Shown: positions 22,867-33,439, counted from the first letter of the stretch. The stretch: 64,000 nucleotides of DNA from Cladorhizidae sp. MBARI D1340-BT2 (GCA_028752905.1 JAQNBH010000011.1:3286322-3350321), one strand, 5' to 3'. Program-made: numbers and translations. Notes: generated by a model from the letters alone, not told the origin.

Positions 22867-23520
22867 ACTGGACTTAGGAACTGCTTTATTGAACAGGTAT
22901 TACGCTGTTAGATCGAGTAGCACAGCTTGGGAGGAAAAGGTTTATAACAGGACTTGGGTATGTCGGTTTAGTCTTAAATTGCAGGAGCTTCAGAGCTTCA
23001 CTATCATACCAGCATCTCACTGATAATTTTTTAAAGCTAAGTCTGGTTTTCTCAAATCGGTCACATATATGATGTAAGTATAATAATAGTATAATTCCCT
23101 TCTATAAATAGCTCATGATGTGAGTCAATTCCCTTCAATAATTGCTTACATTGGCAGAATTTGTACATATCCACAGGTTTTCAAAGTTTCTGTAGTTTCT
23201 GTTGCTACTCATGTAGCAGCAGAAACTCTACCTCAGCCAACAACAATAACAACAAAAATTCCCAGGGGAGCATATGAGTGCCCCTTATGGTCGGTCACAT
23301 ATATGATGGTATATAGTATAATTCCCTTCTATAAATAGCTCATGATGTAAGTAAATTCCCTTCAATGATTGCTTACATGGGCAGAATTTCTACATATCAC
23401 AAGTTTTCAAAGTTTGTGTGGTTTCTGTTGCTACTCATGTAGCAGCAGAAGCTCTATATCAGCCAACAACAATAACAACAAAAATTCCCAGGGGAGCATA
23501 TGACTGCCCCTTATGGTGTG
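22867..23520. repeat. Dispersed repeat (copy also at 63632), LTR- or SINE-like
   Basis: The sequence from ACTGGACTTAGGAACTGC onward recurs at 63632-64000. In this copy the second half (about 225 bp, with CTTCTATAAATAGCTCATGA, a TATA-box-like string) is present twice in tandem (23061-23287 and 23293-23516). Its family was not identified. Confidence 0.7.
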
Positions 23521-23838
23521 TGCATGTGTGTGAGTCTCCCCTTAGAATCCAGATTCCTCCATTTGCATCCCTCCCCTTAGACAATTTTCCAACCCTGATA
23601 TACAGCGGGGTCACAGTGCTGCCTAATGGCAACACAGAGAGTGAGAGACATGAATGTCAGTGGCCAGCTTCCTACTGCTATTGTAGACCTTCCTTGTTGC
23701 TATAAGTGATCCAATGAGAACCTCCTTAATTAAGGTCCGGGTATTTACAGATCACTCATGAATACATTCAAAAGGATAGTTAAAAGTTGATGGCACTTCA
23801 GTGAGCATGCTCAACAACGTGTTTCCTTCCTCCCATAG

Positions 23839-24022
23839 CCATCTCTCTGGCAGCTGACTGTGGCGACACACAGCTCACTTGGTTGAAGGCACTTGAGAAG
23901 GCTGGCATAGAGATATTGCCTGAGGCCGATGCTATTGATGATGTCATCAAGAATGCAACGTCTATCTTTGAATTTGAAGTCAAGGATATCGATGGCAACA
24001 ATGTTGACCTGAGGAGATATGC
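23839..24022 (+). CDS. GPX: GPX4-type glutathione peroxidase, first visible exon
   Basis: This gene encodes a phospholipid-hydroperoxide-type glutathione peroxidase, which reduces lipid and other hydroperoxides with thiols. The exon is bounded by TCCCATAG and GTATGT. Its last third (SIFEFEVKDIDGNN) is the canonical start of the thioredoxin-fold domain. The roughly 40 residues before it, including CGDTQLTWLKALEKAGIEIL, are not part of the usual GPX fold. They may be the end of a signal or targeting peptide plus an extension, or a lineage-specific domain. The exon enters in phase 2, so an upstream first exon must exist; it was not found. Exon order, phases and catalytic residues agree through all four exons. 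Confidence 0.9.
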
Positions 24023-24101
24023 GTATGTTTGTGTGGTGTGAAGCTTGCAATGTTGACGACTTGAGCGCTCTTGTTTGATTCCCATGTGCTGTGTGTTTTA
24101 G

Positions 24102-24249
24102 GGGTCATGTGACTCTCATTGTGAACGTAGCGTCACAATGAGGGTTGGCGGCTAAAAACTACACGCAGCTTGTGGAGCTGCACAGAGCCTATGCCGAGTC
24201 CCACGGTCTGAGGATCCTGGCCTTCCCATGTAACCAGTTTGCAAAACAG
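24102..24249 (+). CDS. GPX: GPX4-type glutathione peroxidase, selenocysteine exon
   Basis: The exon follows GTTTTAG and ends before GTTGGC. It reads [11 protein letters not shown], then TGA at 24139-24141, then [10 protein letters not shown], and later [11 protein letters not shown]. The TGA falls exactly at the catalytic selenocysteine of GPX proteins, and the reading frame continues normally on both sides. The Gln of CNQF is the second member of the catalytic tetrad. With the SECIS downstream, TGA is read as selenocysteine and is not a nonsense mutation. An annotation pipeline would split or truncate the gene here. Confidence 0.93.
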
Positions 24250-24284
24250 GTTGGCTTAATCAGCTTCTTTTAAGTGCTCAACTT

Positions 24285-24850
24285 CTTTCTTCCCTCCTCC
24301 CTCCCCCTCCCTCCCTCCTCTCTCCTCTCTCCTTCCTCTCTCCTTCCGCTCCCCTTCCTCTCTCCTTCCTCTCTCCTTCCGCTCCCCTTCCTCTCTCCTT
24401 CCTCTCTCCTTCCTCTCTCCTTCCTCTCTCCTTCCTCTCTCCTTCCTCTCTCCTTCCTCTCTCCTTCCTCTCTCCTTCCTCTCTCCTTCCTCTCTCCTTC
24501 CTCTCTCCTTCCTCTCTCCTTCCTCTCTCCTTCCTCTCTCCTTCCTCTCTCCTTCCTCTCTCCTTCCTCTCTCCTTCCTCTCCTTCCTCTCCTTCCTCTC
24601 CTTCCTCTCTCCTTCCTCTCTCCTTCCTCTCTCCTTCCTCTCTCCTTCCTCTCTCCTTCCTCTCTCCCTCCTCTCTCCTTCCTCTCTCCTTCCTCTCTCC
24701 TTCCTCTCTCCTTCCTCTCTCCCTCCTCTCTCCCTCCTCTCTCCCTCCTCTCTCCCTCCTCTCTCCCTCCTCTCTCCTTCCTCTCTCCTTCCTCTCTCCC
24801 TCCTCTCTCCTTCCTCTCTCCTTCCTCTTTCCCTCCTCCCTTCCTTTTTC
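24285..24850. repeat. Polypyrimidine 11-bp array in GPX intron
   Basis: About 50 copies of CTCTCTCCTTC, nearly uninterrupted pyrimidine for more than 500 bases on the plus strand. It lies between the selenocysteine exon and the next exon. It creates long Ser/Leu/Pro and Arg/Glu/Gly frames that are not proteins. Confidence 0.93.
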
Positions 24851-25064
24851 TCTCCTTTCTTTCTTCCTTCCCTTTTTCTTTCCTTCACTTCGTTTTCCAC
24901 TTCTTTTTAATTTTTCACCAACCCCTCTGTCCCTTTTCCTACCTTCTTCACTCTGTTCCCTTCTCCTCTTACTCTCTCCATTTGCCATGACCTCTGCTTC
25001 TTTCCTCCCTGCCTTGGCATTCTCTCTCCACTCCTGTTCCCTTGGCATATCCACTTATTTCTAG

Positions 25065-25235
25065 GAACCAGGAACCCCAGAGGAGATCAAGGCATACGCA
25101 GCTTCATATGGTGCCGAGTTTGACATGTTCGGTAAGGTGGAGGTAAATGGAGACAGAGCGCTGCCTCTCTACAAGTTCCTCAAGTCTCATCTACGGGGAA
25201 GCCTGGGGAACTTCATCAAGTGGAATTATGCAAAG
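25065..25235 (+). CDS. GPX: GPX4-type glutathione peroxidase, third visible exon
   Basis: Acceptor TTTCTAG and donor GTAATT bound 57 whole codons. They start EPGTPEEIK, directly continuing CNQFAKQ, and end LGNFIKWNYAK. The Trp and Asn of KWN are the third and fourth members of the GPX catalytic tetrad. The loop used for tetramer contacts in GPX1-type enzymes is missing, so the protein is of the monomeric GPX4 (PHGPx) class. The following intron is about 7.4 kb. Confidence 0.93.
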
Positions 25236-25246
25236 GTAATTGTTCT

Positions 25247-26100
25247 AGGCTTTCCACTGAGCATGCTCAGTCAGTATTCCTCACTGAGCATGCCCAAGGA
25301 TCCCACTGAGCATGCTCAGTCAGTATTCCTCACTGAGCACGCCCAAGGATCCCACTGAGTACACTCAGTCAGTATTCCTCACTGAGCATGTCCAAGGATC
25401 CCACTGAGTACACTCAGTCAGTATTCCTCACTGAGCATGTCCAAGGATCCCACTGAGTTCACTCAGTCAGTATTCCTCACTGAGCATGTCCAAGGATCCC
25501 ACTGAGTTCACTCAGTCAGTATTCCTCACTGAGCACGCCCAAGGATCCCACTGAGTACACTCAGTCAGTATTCCTCACTGAGCATGTCCAAGGATCCCAC
25601 TGAGTTCACTCAGTCAGTATTCCTCACTGAGTATGCTCAGTCAGTATTCCTCACTGAGCATGTCCAAGGATCCCACTGAGTACACTCAGTCAGTATTCCT
25701 CACTGAGCATGTCCAAGGATCCCACTGAGTACACTCAGTCAGTATTCCTTACTGAGCATGTCCCATGTCCAAGGATCCCACTGAGTACACTTAGTCAGTA
25801 TTCCTCACTGAGCACGCCCAAGGATCCCACTGAGTACACTCAGTCAGTATTCCTCACTGAGCCCACCCAAGGATCCCACTGAGTACACTCAGTCAGTATT
25901 CCTCACTGAGCACACCCAAGGATCCCACTGAGTACGCTTAGTCAATATTCCTCATTGAGCATGCCCAAGGATCCCACTGAGTACCCTCAGTCAGTATACT
26001 CACTGAGCATGCCCAGTTGGAAATAAGAATCACTCACTGGCATGCCCAGTCAATATCTCTCACTGAGCACACCCAGCCAGTAGCCCTTACTGAGCGTACC
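25247..26100. repeat. 49-bp minisatellite in GPX intron
   Basis: About 17 copies of a unit with CCCACTGAGTACACTCAGTC, AGTATTCCTCACTGAGCATG and CCAAGGAT. The first copies contain the 14-bp palindrome CTGAGCATGCTCAG. It begins immediately after the donor site of the third visible exon. Confidence 0.92.
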
Positions 26101-26351
26101 CAGTTATTATCTGTCAGAAGCCTTCACTGAGCTAACCCTCTTCCACTGGATTGGGCCCATGAACTGTTTGAGTACACAATGTGCCATTGACTTGCACCTC
26201 ATTAAAAGTATCTCGCTGACATAAAACCTCTCAATATATTTGTAGATGTTCGTTTCTAACATAAAACTATCACTTATGAAATGGCAGTATTTTGTAACCA
26301 AGATACAAACTTGGCTCTATTATTACATACCCAGTGCCACATGTGCTCAAA

Positions 26352-26578
26352 CCAGGATCAACAAGCCACGGTCAACAAGCCATGGTCAACAACAAGCCAT
26401 GGTCAACAAGCGATGGTCAACAAGCCATGGTCAACAAGCCATGGTCAACAAGCCATGGTCAACAAGCCATGGTCATGGTCAACAAGCCATGGTCATGGTC
26501 AACAAGCCATGGTCAACTATGCCATGGTCAACAAGCCATGGTCAACAAGCCATGGTCAACAAGCCATGGTCAAGTTGT
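26352..26578. repeat. 14-bp minisatellite (AACAAGCCATGGTC)
   Basis: About 15 copies, each with the NcoI-like palindrome CCATGG, with a few short insertions (CATGGT doublets). Confidence 0.9.
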
Positions 26579-26635
26579 TAATTAGCATGCACACAGGCGA
26601 TTGGTCCAGACAAAAGAAGGGAGAACTTAAAATGA

Positions 26636-26780
26636 ACTATCAACTTTAAACATCAGGTAAGTTTTTATCTTTGGTGGGGAAAAAATTTGTTTAGCCTTCA
26701 GTCTGTTTCTATCAACTTTAAACATCAGGTAAGTTTTTATCTTTGGTGGGGAAAATTTTTGTTTAGCCTTCAGTCTGTTT
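26636..26780. repeat. Two tandem copies of a 71-bp unit
   Basis: ATCAACTTTAAACATCAGGT through CTTCAGTCTGTTT is present twice head to tail. It contains no coding signal. Confidence 0.8.
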
Positions 26781-27307
26781 ACAACAGCTGAAAAGTATTC
26801 AGCCCCTCCCATACAGCGGACCAGATCTGTAAAACTTCTGTTGACAGCTAGTATCTACTTCAGGTAAGGTAGGGTTCACGATCATACTGAGCCAGCACAA
26901 ACATAATCAGCGCTATCAATACTTGTTTTTGGTTTTTGTCCGAGACATGTCATCATGGCTCATCCCGCCTAGCCACATGCAACAAGATCGCCTGGATGAC
27001 AAGTAAGTTGATGTCCCGCAATGTGGGATTCACATGTCCTCGGAATGCATTCTAGTTAATGCACATCACCTTGGCATGGCAATAGGCTGGTTCAACAGAA
27101 ATACATGGGAAGTGGGTGTGTCCTTGCTTTGGATCTCGCTTGCTTTGGATCTCTGTTGCATCATAGAGTGAAATTTAAATCGATATTGCCTGCACTTTGA
27201 ACTAGCTGAGGGACCTGTAGCATTGTCAGGACATTTGCCTATCATTATTGACGTTTCAAAATCGATATTTATTCTGGCATAGATTTTCATATAATCATGT
27301 CAACCAG

Positions 27308-27485
27308 TAATTCTATAGCAGCTCTCAATGATGGTGGGTTCCTCCAGGTAACCCACCAACAGCAACAAGAATCAGTAATTCTATAGCAGCACTCACTGAT
27401 GGCTGGTTCCTCCAGGTAACCCACCAACAGCAACAAGAACCAGTAATTCTATAGCAGCACTCACTGATGTTGATTCCTCCAGGTA
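27308..27485. repeat. Three tandem copies of a roughly 60-bp unit
   Basis: Units share AGTAATTCTATAGCAGC and GGTTCCTCCAGGTAACC. A related unit occurs again near 30325-30390 (TTCCTCCAGG, AACAGCAATGCAC), so it belongs to a dispersed family. Confidence 0.75.
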
Positions 27486-27489
27486 ACCT

Positions 27490-29390
27490 ACCAACAGCAA
27501 CTAAATAAACAGCAATGCACGAAATTGAGCTGGTAATAGATGGCAAGTTTTCTTTGTGTGTGGATATATCTGCTACCCTCGGTAGTCTGGAAATTGCTGT
27601 AAGCACAATCGGTCATCAAGAGTGAATAAAAGTGGCAGATTATCACAACTACTACTTTGGGCGACGGTGGCCTCCTGTAACTTTGGAGTCCTAGCCTGTT
27701 ACTATCGGGAGGGGTTTTGTTAATCCTCTCACTGCTATAACCACCAAATGGTTGGAGGGATTTTGTTAATCCTCTCACTGCTGTAAGCGCTATGTGGTGG
27801 AGCGGTTTTAAAAAATGTTAAAAAAGTGCACAATTTGTTTAGGGCTAAAAAAAAAAATAGTATCCTGTGTTATTGCTCTATTCCTGGACTAAATATTGAG
27901 TCTGGGAAAACGTTGGCAACCTTGTGAAAAACATGTTTCTACCGATGATATGCTGTCTTGATGATCATTGCAATGGACAAGAGACTAACTTTGGATGATG
28001 TCATAGCTGAAGTCACCAGTGATGATATGGATGATATGGCCCTCCCTGAGGAAGAAGGTGAAGGCATCTAATTACCTAGGGACGTCTACTGCCGCTCATG
28101 GGGCTACCGAATCAATGGCCACTTCACAGTTTTCTTGCACAGATGGAGACTGTGAAGACCTGCTATCTGGTAGTCGGACTTAGATGAAGAGATGGATCAG
28201 GAAAGCTTCTTAACTTTCTAAAGGTGTCTAGCTGTTGTATTAGTCAGTAATTCCCCAAATAGCTGGGTGGTTCATGTAGGTACAAATGTATTGTACATGT
28301 ATTTGAATTTGTTGAATTCAAATTCAAATTTTGTGTAATCTAGTGTCATAAATCTAGATAGAGCCCAGGCATACCTTTATGATATTTTTAATGAAATTTG
28401 TCATACCTGACTCATGTTGAAATCATATTGTTTGATGGACTTGATAGACAATGAGGCTTCATTGCAATGTGATGCACCTCCCACTCCATTCCTGACCAGC
28501 CCTCAGCAGTTGCCCTCGCTCTTTCCCCCTCTTTTCCAGTATCTAGGAGGAGTAGTACACGCATGTGTGTGCATACAAGATAGCAAGGTGTAGTGGCTGG
28601 AGACATTGTTCCGCAGTTGCCTTCCACATGCTACTGTCTCCTCTACCTTTTCTGTTCCCTCAGTGATGTTGCCTTTACTACCCCTAGTAAATGCACAGAT
28701 AGTCATGCTCGAAGGGTTAGCTCTTTCATACCTCAGGGAGCTGGCATTGCTACGTCTAGAATTCCAGTTGTCTCTTCATCAAGCACTTATGGCCACTCCA
28801 GTCGGAAACAAGAAGAAGGAACAGCCAAACCAAGCGTTGTACATATTTACCTCTCCTCAGATCACACACACATCAACTTCCTCTTAGCTCTTTTGGCGAT
28901 ATTTTGCAGATGTTGTATTGATATATTGGTTTACAAAAACGAGCACCATTGCAGCACAGTGTCGGACTGCCCGACATATTCGTCCATGGATGAATGTTAC
29001 CATTGTAGAGGTGAAGACCTTTTATTAGAATGCTCAAGTTTTCTTATTGAGCTCTATGGCAACCATGGAGGTTCATCTGCAAAGCTCTGGGATTGCCAGC
29101 GTTGTGCCCAAAATCCGATTTCTGAAATTTTTTCATTACCTGCCCGACAGCAAGCTGTAATCCGCTCTTGACCTGGTAGGATTGCCTTGACTAGGTTTGC
29201 CGCTTACTCGATCTGATTAGCCTCCAAGTATAAGTTGAGTACAATCTCCATCTACCAGTTGCCATCAATAAGGCCAGGTCCCATTTCAAAGGTGAGCTCA
29301 CCTTAAAAAAAGACATGTGTGATAAGTGGAGTTCATTTTTGGCAGATTCAATGATTGGTTATGGTGAATGGCTCTGTCGAGAACATAGCT
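27490..29390. other. GPX intron 3 interior, no clear gene
   Basis: Open frames exist, notably one of 192 codons (28593-29171, plus) with many Cys and Ser. No domain or splice structure supports them. A short acidic frame from ATG 27973 (DKRLTLDDVIAEV) resembles transposase N-termini but ends after 32 codons. All are treated as unsupported. Confidence 0.35.
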
Positions 29391-29394
29391 GTTC

Positions 29395-29665
29395 ACAAAC
29401 AACCTTCAAGTACATAAGCTAACACCTTATTCCACCAATTGGTGCTCCATCTGTGTTTTGTTTTACCTGGTCTCCTCGGCCCACTCCACGAACATATGCC
29501 TGGGAATCTAGCAGGGATGGAGGAGGAGGAGGAGCAATATCCATTCTTGTGCCATCCAATTTCCTCCTCTTCACTGTTGCTGGTGGCTCGGCTGAGTAGG
29601 AAGTAGAGAGGAAATAGATGCTCCTCTTGTCTCCCCAAACCAATGCCAAGAAAGGGCCACATCAA
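29395..29665 (-). pseudogene. piggyBac-type transposase fragment
   Basis: On the minus strand the frame reads VWGDKRSIYFLST, then a Pro-rich spacer, then AYVRGVGRGDQVKQN. This matches the region of piggyBac-derived (PGBD4-like) transposases that ends in the GVDRGDQ motif. The third catalytic Asp is replaced (GVG for GVD). A second frame continues with WWNKVLAYVLE, the next conserved block. The fragment is short and frame-shifted. Confidence 0.6.
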
Positions 29666-29959
29666 TGGTAGTCATAGTGACCACGATTCCTCATGGATGG
29701 CATGAGAAGTTATTTGGGAAAGAAGTGCCTATTGAGCCTTACTATCCACAGGCATCCGATCCCCAGTTATATGTACTTTGTGAGGTTCAACATAGGCTGC
29801 TGTAAAACTTACCAGTACCCACTTGGTGACCGCTGAACTCCAGCACTTCCATTAACTCCAACACCAACCTAGAACAAGGTCCCACATAAACGATGACTGA
29901 TGATCAGAGTAGCTACATGGGACCCACCCGCTAACCATTGTGGATATAACCAATCATCA

Positions 29960-30300
29960 CCTTTTTCATTAGGCGTTAAAATGTAAGTACGTGGTCAAGC
30001 GCGCGGGTGGAAAATTGATTAGCCTAGGGCTTCCTCTAGCCACTGGTACCAATTTCAAATCTTTAGCACTTAGCAATCTGAGTTATTTTGGCTGAGGTTT
30101 TTGGGATTCAGGTTTTTGAGGTCCCTCCACTTTAGGGTCTAATAACTTGCCTATAGTTATACCTATGAAACATATTTTTGTATCAAAAGAGAGCACACAG
30201 AGACCTATCTTTTGAGCTATATATATCAAGTCCATACCATGAAGTTTGCAGAATCTACGGAGCTCTAAAGTTGTAACCATAAGTAATTTAAAAAAATTTT
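29960..30300. repeat. Dispersed repeat, copy 2 (related to 8240-8305 and 9240-9470)
   Basis: The right 210 bp matches 9240-9470 in the same orientation; the left 70 bp matches 8240-8305 in the opposite orientation. No coding content. Confidence 0.7.
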
Positions 30301-30594
30301 TTTAATGCAACTGTCTCCCCACATGGTTCCTCCAGGAAATCCTTCAATTGCAACAACAATCATCAAACAACAGCAATGCACAAAATTCAGCAATACATCC
30401 TGCTAGTGTATTTGCAATATGGTCGCAGAGTAACGTCACGTAAGATGCTACAAGCACGTGCTGTCCCTTTATTGACATCACTATTGTAATTCTCTCCTTT
30501 CTGGCTCACTCTTTCCAAATCACGTCATCATTATCACTTTATATTAATATATACAATCTCCGCACTTCTACCTGCTTTTCTTCTCCGTTAAAGC

Positions 30595-31690
30595 TCAAAG
30601 AATTTGACTCTGTTCAGTGTGCCATCCTCAGCAATATCACCAATGTTAGCATCCCATCACACAGTGATACTTGGCTACAGGCCTCTTTGCCAGTCAAATT
30701 TGGTGGCCTTGGGATCAGAAGTGCTGTCATGTTGGCTCCATCGGCTTTCCTGGCATCCGCTTCGGGTTCCCTCGATCTAGTTCACCGAATCTTGCCCAGT
30801 AGATTTGAGGGCTGTAGTGATCCTGCTTTTCAGTTAGGTATGGAGGTGTGGAGCAAAGACATAAATGTTCCCGCTCCCTCAGATGAGTCATCCTTTTCCC
30901 AAAAGTGTTGGGACACTCCGCACGTGAAGGCCTGCCTAAACGAGCTTGTGGAAGGTAGAGCAAAGACATAAATGTTCCCACTCCCTCGGATGAGTCATCC
31001 TTTTCCCAAAAGTGTTGGGACACTGCACGTGAAGGCCTGCCTAAACAAGCTTGTGGAAGGAGCACAGGATGATACTGCGCGTGCTCGTGTTAGAGCCGCT
31101 ACCAAGAGTGAAGCAGGTGCCTGGCTTCATGCCCTCCCTATGTCTGCAGTTGGTTTGAGTATGGATGACGATGTGATTCGTGTTGCCACAGGTCTTCGTC
31201 TTGGTGTACCGCTTTGTTATCCTCACCAGTGTCTTCAGTGTGGAGCTCCAGTTGACCAGGGTACTCATGGGCTCAATTGCAAAAAGAGTCAGGGCCACCA
31301 CTATCGACACGCTGCTATTAATCAAGTGATCCAAAGATCTCTATGTTCCGCCAAAATCCCCTCTTACCTTGAACCAGTAGGCTTGGATCGTGATGATGGC
31401 AAACGTCCTGACGGTGCCACAGTTGTGCCTTGGAGGAATGAGAAGGTTCTGGTTTGGGATGCCACATGTTCAGACATGTTTGCTCCCTCTTACGCGGATT
31501 TGAGGTCTGGATATCCTGGAAAGGTTGCCAACAGAGCTGAATTCCTGAAGAAACAAAAGTATCGTTCAATCAGAGACACCCACTATTTCGTTCCTCTGGG
31601 CTTCGAGACCACGGGTGTATTTGGTGATGAGGCCATGTCCTTTATTAAGGAGTTGGGCAGGAAAATTAAGGAGGAGACTAGGGAGGCTAT
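30595..31690 (+). pseudogene. Non-LTR retrotransposon 3' ORF: RT thumb and restriction-like endonuclease
   Basis: The frame begins inside the region after the reverse-transcriptase palm (SLPVKFGGLGIRSA). It continues through a Cys/His knuckle (C-x2-C then H..., about 31228-31310) and reaches KRPDGATVVPW followed by VWDATCSD. The RPD...D arrangement fits a restriction-like endonuclease of the kind that ends the ORF of site-directed non-LTR elements. A roughly 106-bp tandem duplication (about 30852-31056) shifts the frame near 30971. The ORF runs into the Harbinger half copy at 31688, so the 3' end of the element is lost. The RT palm itself is not present. Confidence 0.7.
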
Positions 31691-32387
31691 CAGTACACAA
31701 AATTGGCTTAAAATAATTATTTTACATATTCATGATAATTGGTAGGTGGTGGGGAATAGGGTTCTTGGGTGTTCACAAATGATGTGTAAAAATGATGACA
31801 GAAAACAGTGGTCAGCATGAAATAACCATGGACCTGCATCACCCTCTTGGGACTCTTCTTCTTCAGTTCCCTTACATACTGATCCCTCAGTGTCTTCCAC
31901 TTTTTGCAACAGTGTTCTGAGGTTGCTCCTTCGCCAACCTATCATATCAATATGTGGATAATTGTCACTCTAGTTGTAGCTAGGCCTTCTTACTATAGCT
32001 AGTTATAGCTAGGCCATGCTAGGCCATTCTTTATATAGCTAGTTATAGCTAGGCCATTCTTTATATAGCTAGTTATAGCTAGGCCATTCTTTATATAGCT
32101 AGACCATTCTTACCTGACTTGCCACTGACTTCCAGTCACCTACAAACGGGAAGCTGCATTCATCAATGGACACCGCTAAACTGCAGGTCAGTGGCACGTG
32201 ATAGATTATAGCTTTCTGATTGGTCCGACGCTGCGTTTCAGACGCTGGATTAGAACTTTTTTCTAATCGAGAATACAGCTCTGTCGCGTTGCGCTCCGTT
32301 GTGTTTGAGGTTCACAACACCACGCAACGTCACGCTCGGACGCAACGCAACGCTCCGCTCGGCCAATGTCGTGTTGTGAACCAGCCT
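31688..32387 (-). mobile_element. Harbinger element, right half only
   Basis: Matches 3265-3933 of the first copy at high identity, ending with the same right terminal repeat and TAA (32388-32390). The left half, with the transposase, is absent. It contains the minus-strand MADF-like exon (frame 31730-31945, now shifted) and an expanded CTAGTTATAGCTAGGCC array at 31970-32105. The left boundary is a sharp join to the retroelement ORF. Confidence 0.85.
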
Positions 32388-32644
32388 TAAGGCCCATTTC
32401 TACTTGCTCCAACGGTTGTCAGTAGCAATACACCTGCTGCTGTGCCCTGTTTATCATGTGTAAAATTATTCTAAAAAAATATTAAAAAAGTAATAAAAAA
32501 TTAAATATTATATGTGTATTTAGCTTCTCTTCACCCAGTTTCCCCCCTTCCTTTTAAACTCTCCTCCTCATCCTCTCAACTCTCCTATATTTTGCTCTTG
32601 TTCATCCTTTTCTCTCTCTCCCTTTGGCCTTCTGTCCTCTGCAG

Positions 32645-32755
32645 TTTATCTGTGATGCTGATGGAATTCCCATCAAGCGCTATGCTCCCACCACTCCTCC
32701 CACAGAACTCATACCAGACTTGCTGCAGCTCTTCAAAACAAACTTCAAACTGTAA
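32645..32755 (+). CDS. GPX: GPX4-type glutathione peroxidase, last exon
   Basis: Acceptor CTCTGCAG follows a strong polypyrimidine stretch. The 36 codons begin FICDADGIPIKRYAPTTPP and end at TAA 32753-32755. The segment continues KWNYAK from the previous exon to give the KF-(L/I)-x-D-x-x-G strand that closes the GPX fold. It then provides the C-terminal helix. The reading frame is phase 0 on both sides. Confidence 0.92.
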   Translation, partial: FICDADGIPIKRYAPTTPPTELIPDLLQLFKTNFKL

Positions 32756-32884
32756 ATGTCTTTTTCTCTTTTGTCCCTTGCTTTATGATATGCATAAGCA
32801 CAAAACAGTCACCATTCAGTGTTGTGATCGTAACTCCCCTTGCTAACCTTCTCCTTATTTTCTTCCACATTCTATCATATTAAG

Positions 32885-32957
32885 TTTTCTCCACTGGCAT
32901 GAAGGCCAGCCTATAAACCATCCTGAGTGGTGAGGCTGGTTGGAATTTTATAACATA
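32885..32957 (+). promoter_or_regulatory. SECIS element (form 2) in the GPX 3' UTR
   Basis: ATGA at 32899-32902 and GA at 32943-32944 can form the quartet of non-Watson-Crick pairs. The arms GGCCAGCCT and AGGCTGGTT pair over nine positions. AA(A) stands at 32915-32917, 12 bases after the quartet, which is the canonical spacing. CCA and TGG above the AA bulge can form the extra apical helix of form-2 SECIS. It lies about 130 bases past the stop codon, as needed to decode UGA as selenocysteine. Confidence 0.85.
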
Positions 32958-33435
32958 GTGTGCAGAATCAGCATAGCTTCTTTTTTAGGCATTTCTCTGC
33001 CTTTTTTACTGGTGTGTGTAAGTGATTTTTGAAATGTTGTGCAAAATCACCATAAATATATATATCTAGTAATAGAACATACCTACACATGCTTATATTA
33101 TGCACATTGTATATTTTCATTTACTTATTACAATTAGAATGTATATTTTCATTTACTTATTACAATTAGAGACCTAAAAATGTATAACATTTGCTGACAT
33201 TCCGTTAGGGATCTGTTCTCTAGACAGGGATCTGTTCTCTAGACAGATCCAGATAAACTAACAATATTATAATCCACACTATTCCACAACATCTTTTACT
33301 ACCCATGAAGTCCATGTCGGGTGAGCTTAATTACTCTACCTGACCCTTTACCTCATGACCACAACTCATTTACACTCATTACAAGCAATCAAACATACTC
33401 GAACTATATTCTCCTTCAGTTATGTTGTCTACGTG
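32958..33435. other. Distal 3' flank of GPX and possible end of element A
   Basis: Contains two short tandem duplications (GTATATTTTCATTTACTTAT near 33110-33165, GGGATCTGTTCTCTAGACA near 33208-33245). The left end and LTR of element A should lie here but no partner LTR was found. Confidence 0.35.
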
Positions 33436-33439
33436 TTTT

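Noticed and set aside
24139..24141. TGA stop inside the GPX exon read as a pseudogene lesion
   Set aside because: It lies exactly at the known selenocysteine position, all other exons are intact, and a good SECIS hairpin is present.
24256..25054. Glu/Arg/Gly-rich and Ser/Leu-rich frames of about 240-260 codons
   Set aside because: They translate the polypyrimidine array within a GPX intron.
26948..27001. Possible first exon MSSWLIPPSHMQQ ending at GTAAGT
   Set aside because: Only 18 codons with no continuing exon found; a chance donor is likely.
28593..29171. 192-codon Cys/Ser-rich plus-strand frame
   Set aside because: No recognisable domain; it lies in the GPX intron next to a minus-strand transposase fragment. 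It may be chance or antisense to transposon remains.
32786..32835. Alternative SECIS candidate starting at TTATGATATGC just after the stop codon
   Set aside because: The arms pair over only five positions and the GA side is misplaced; the hairpin at 32885-32957 fits far better.
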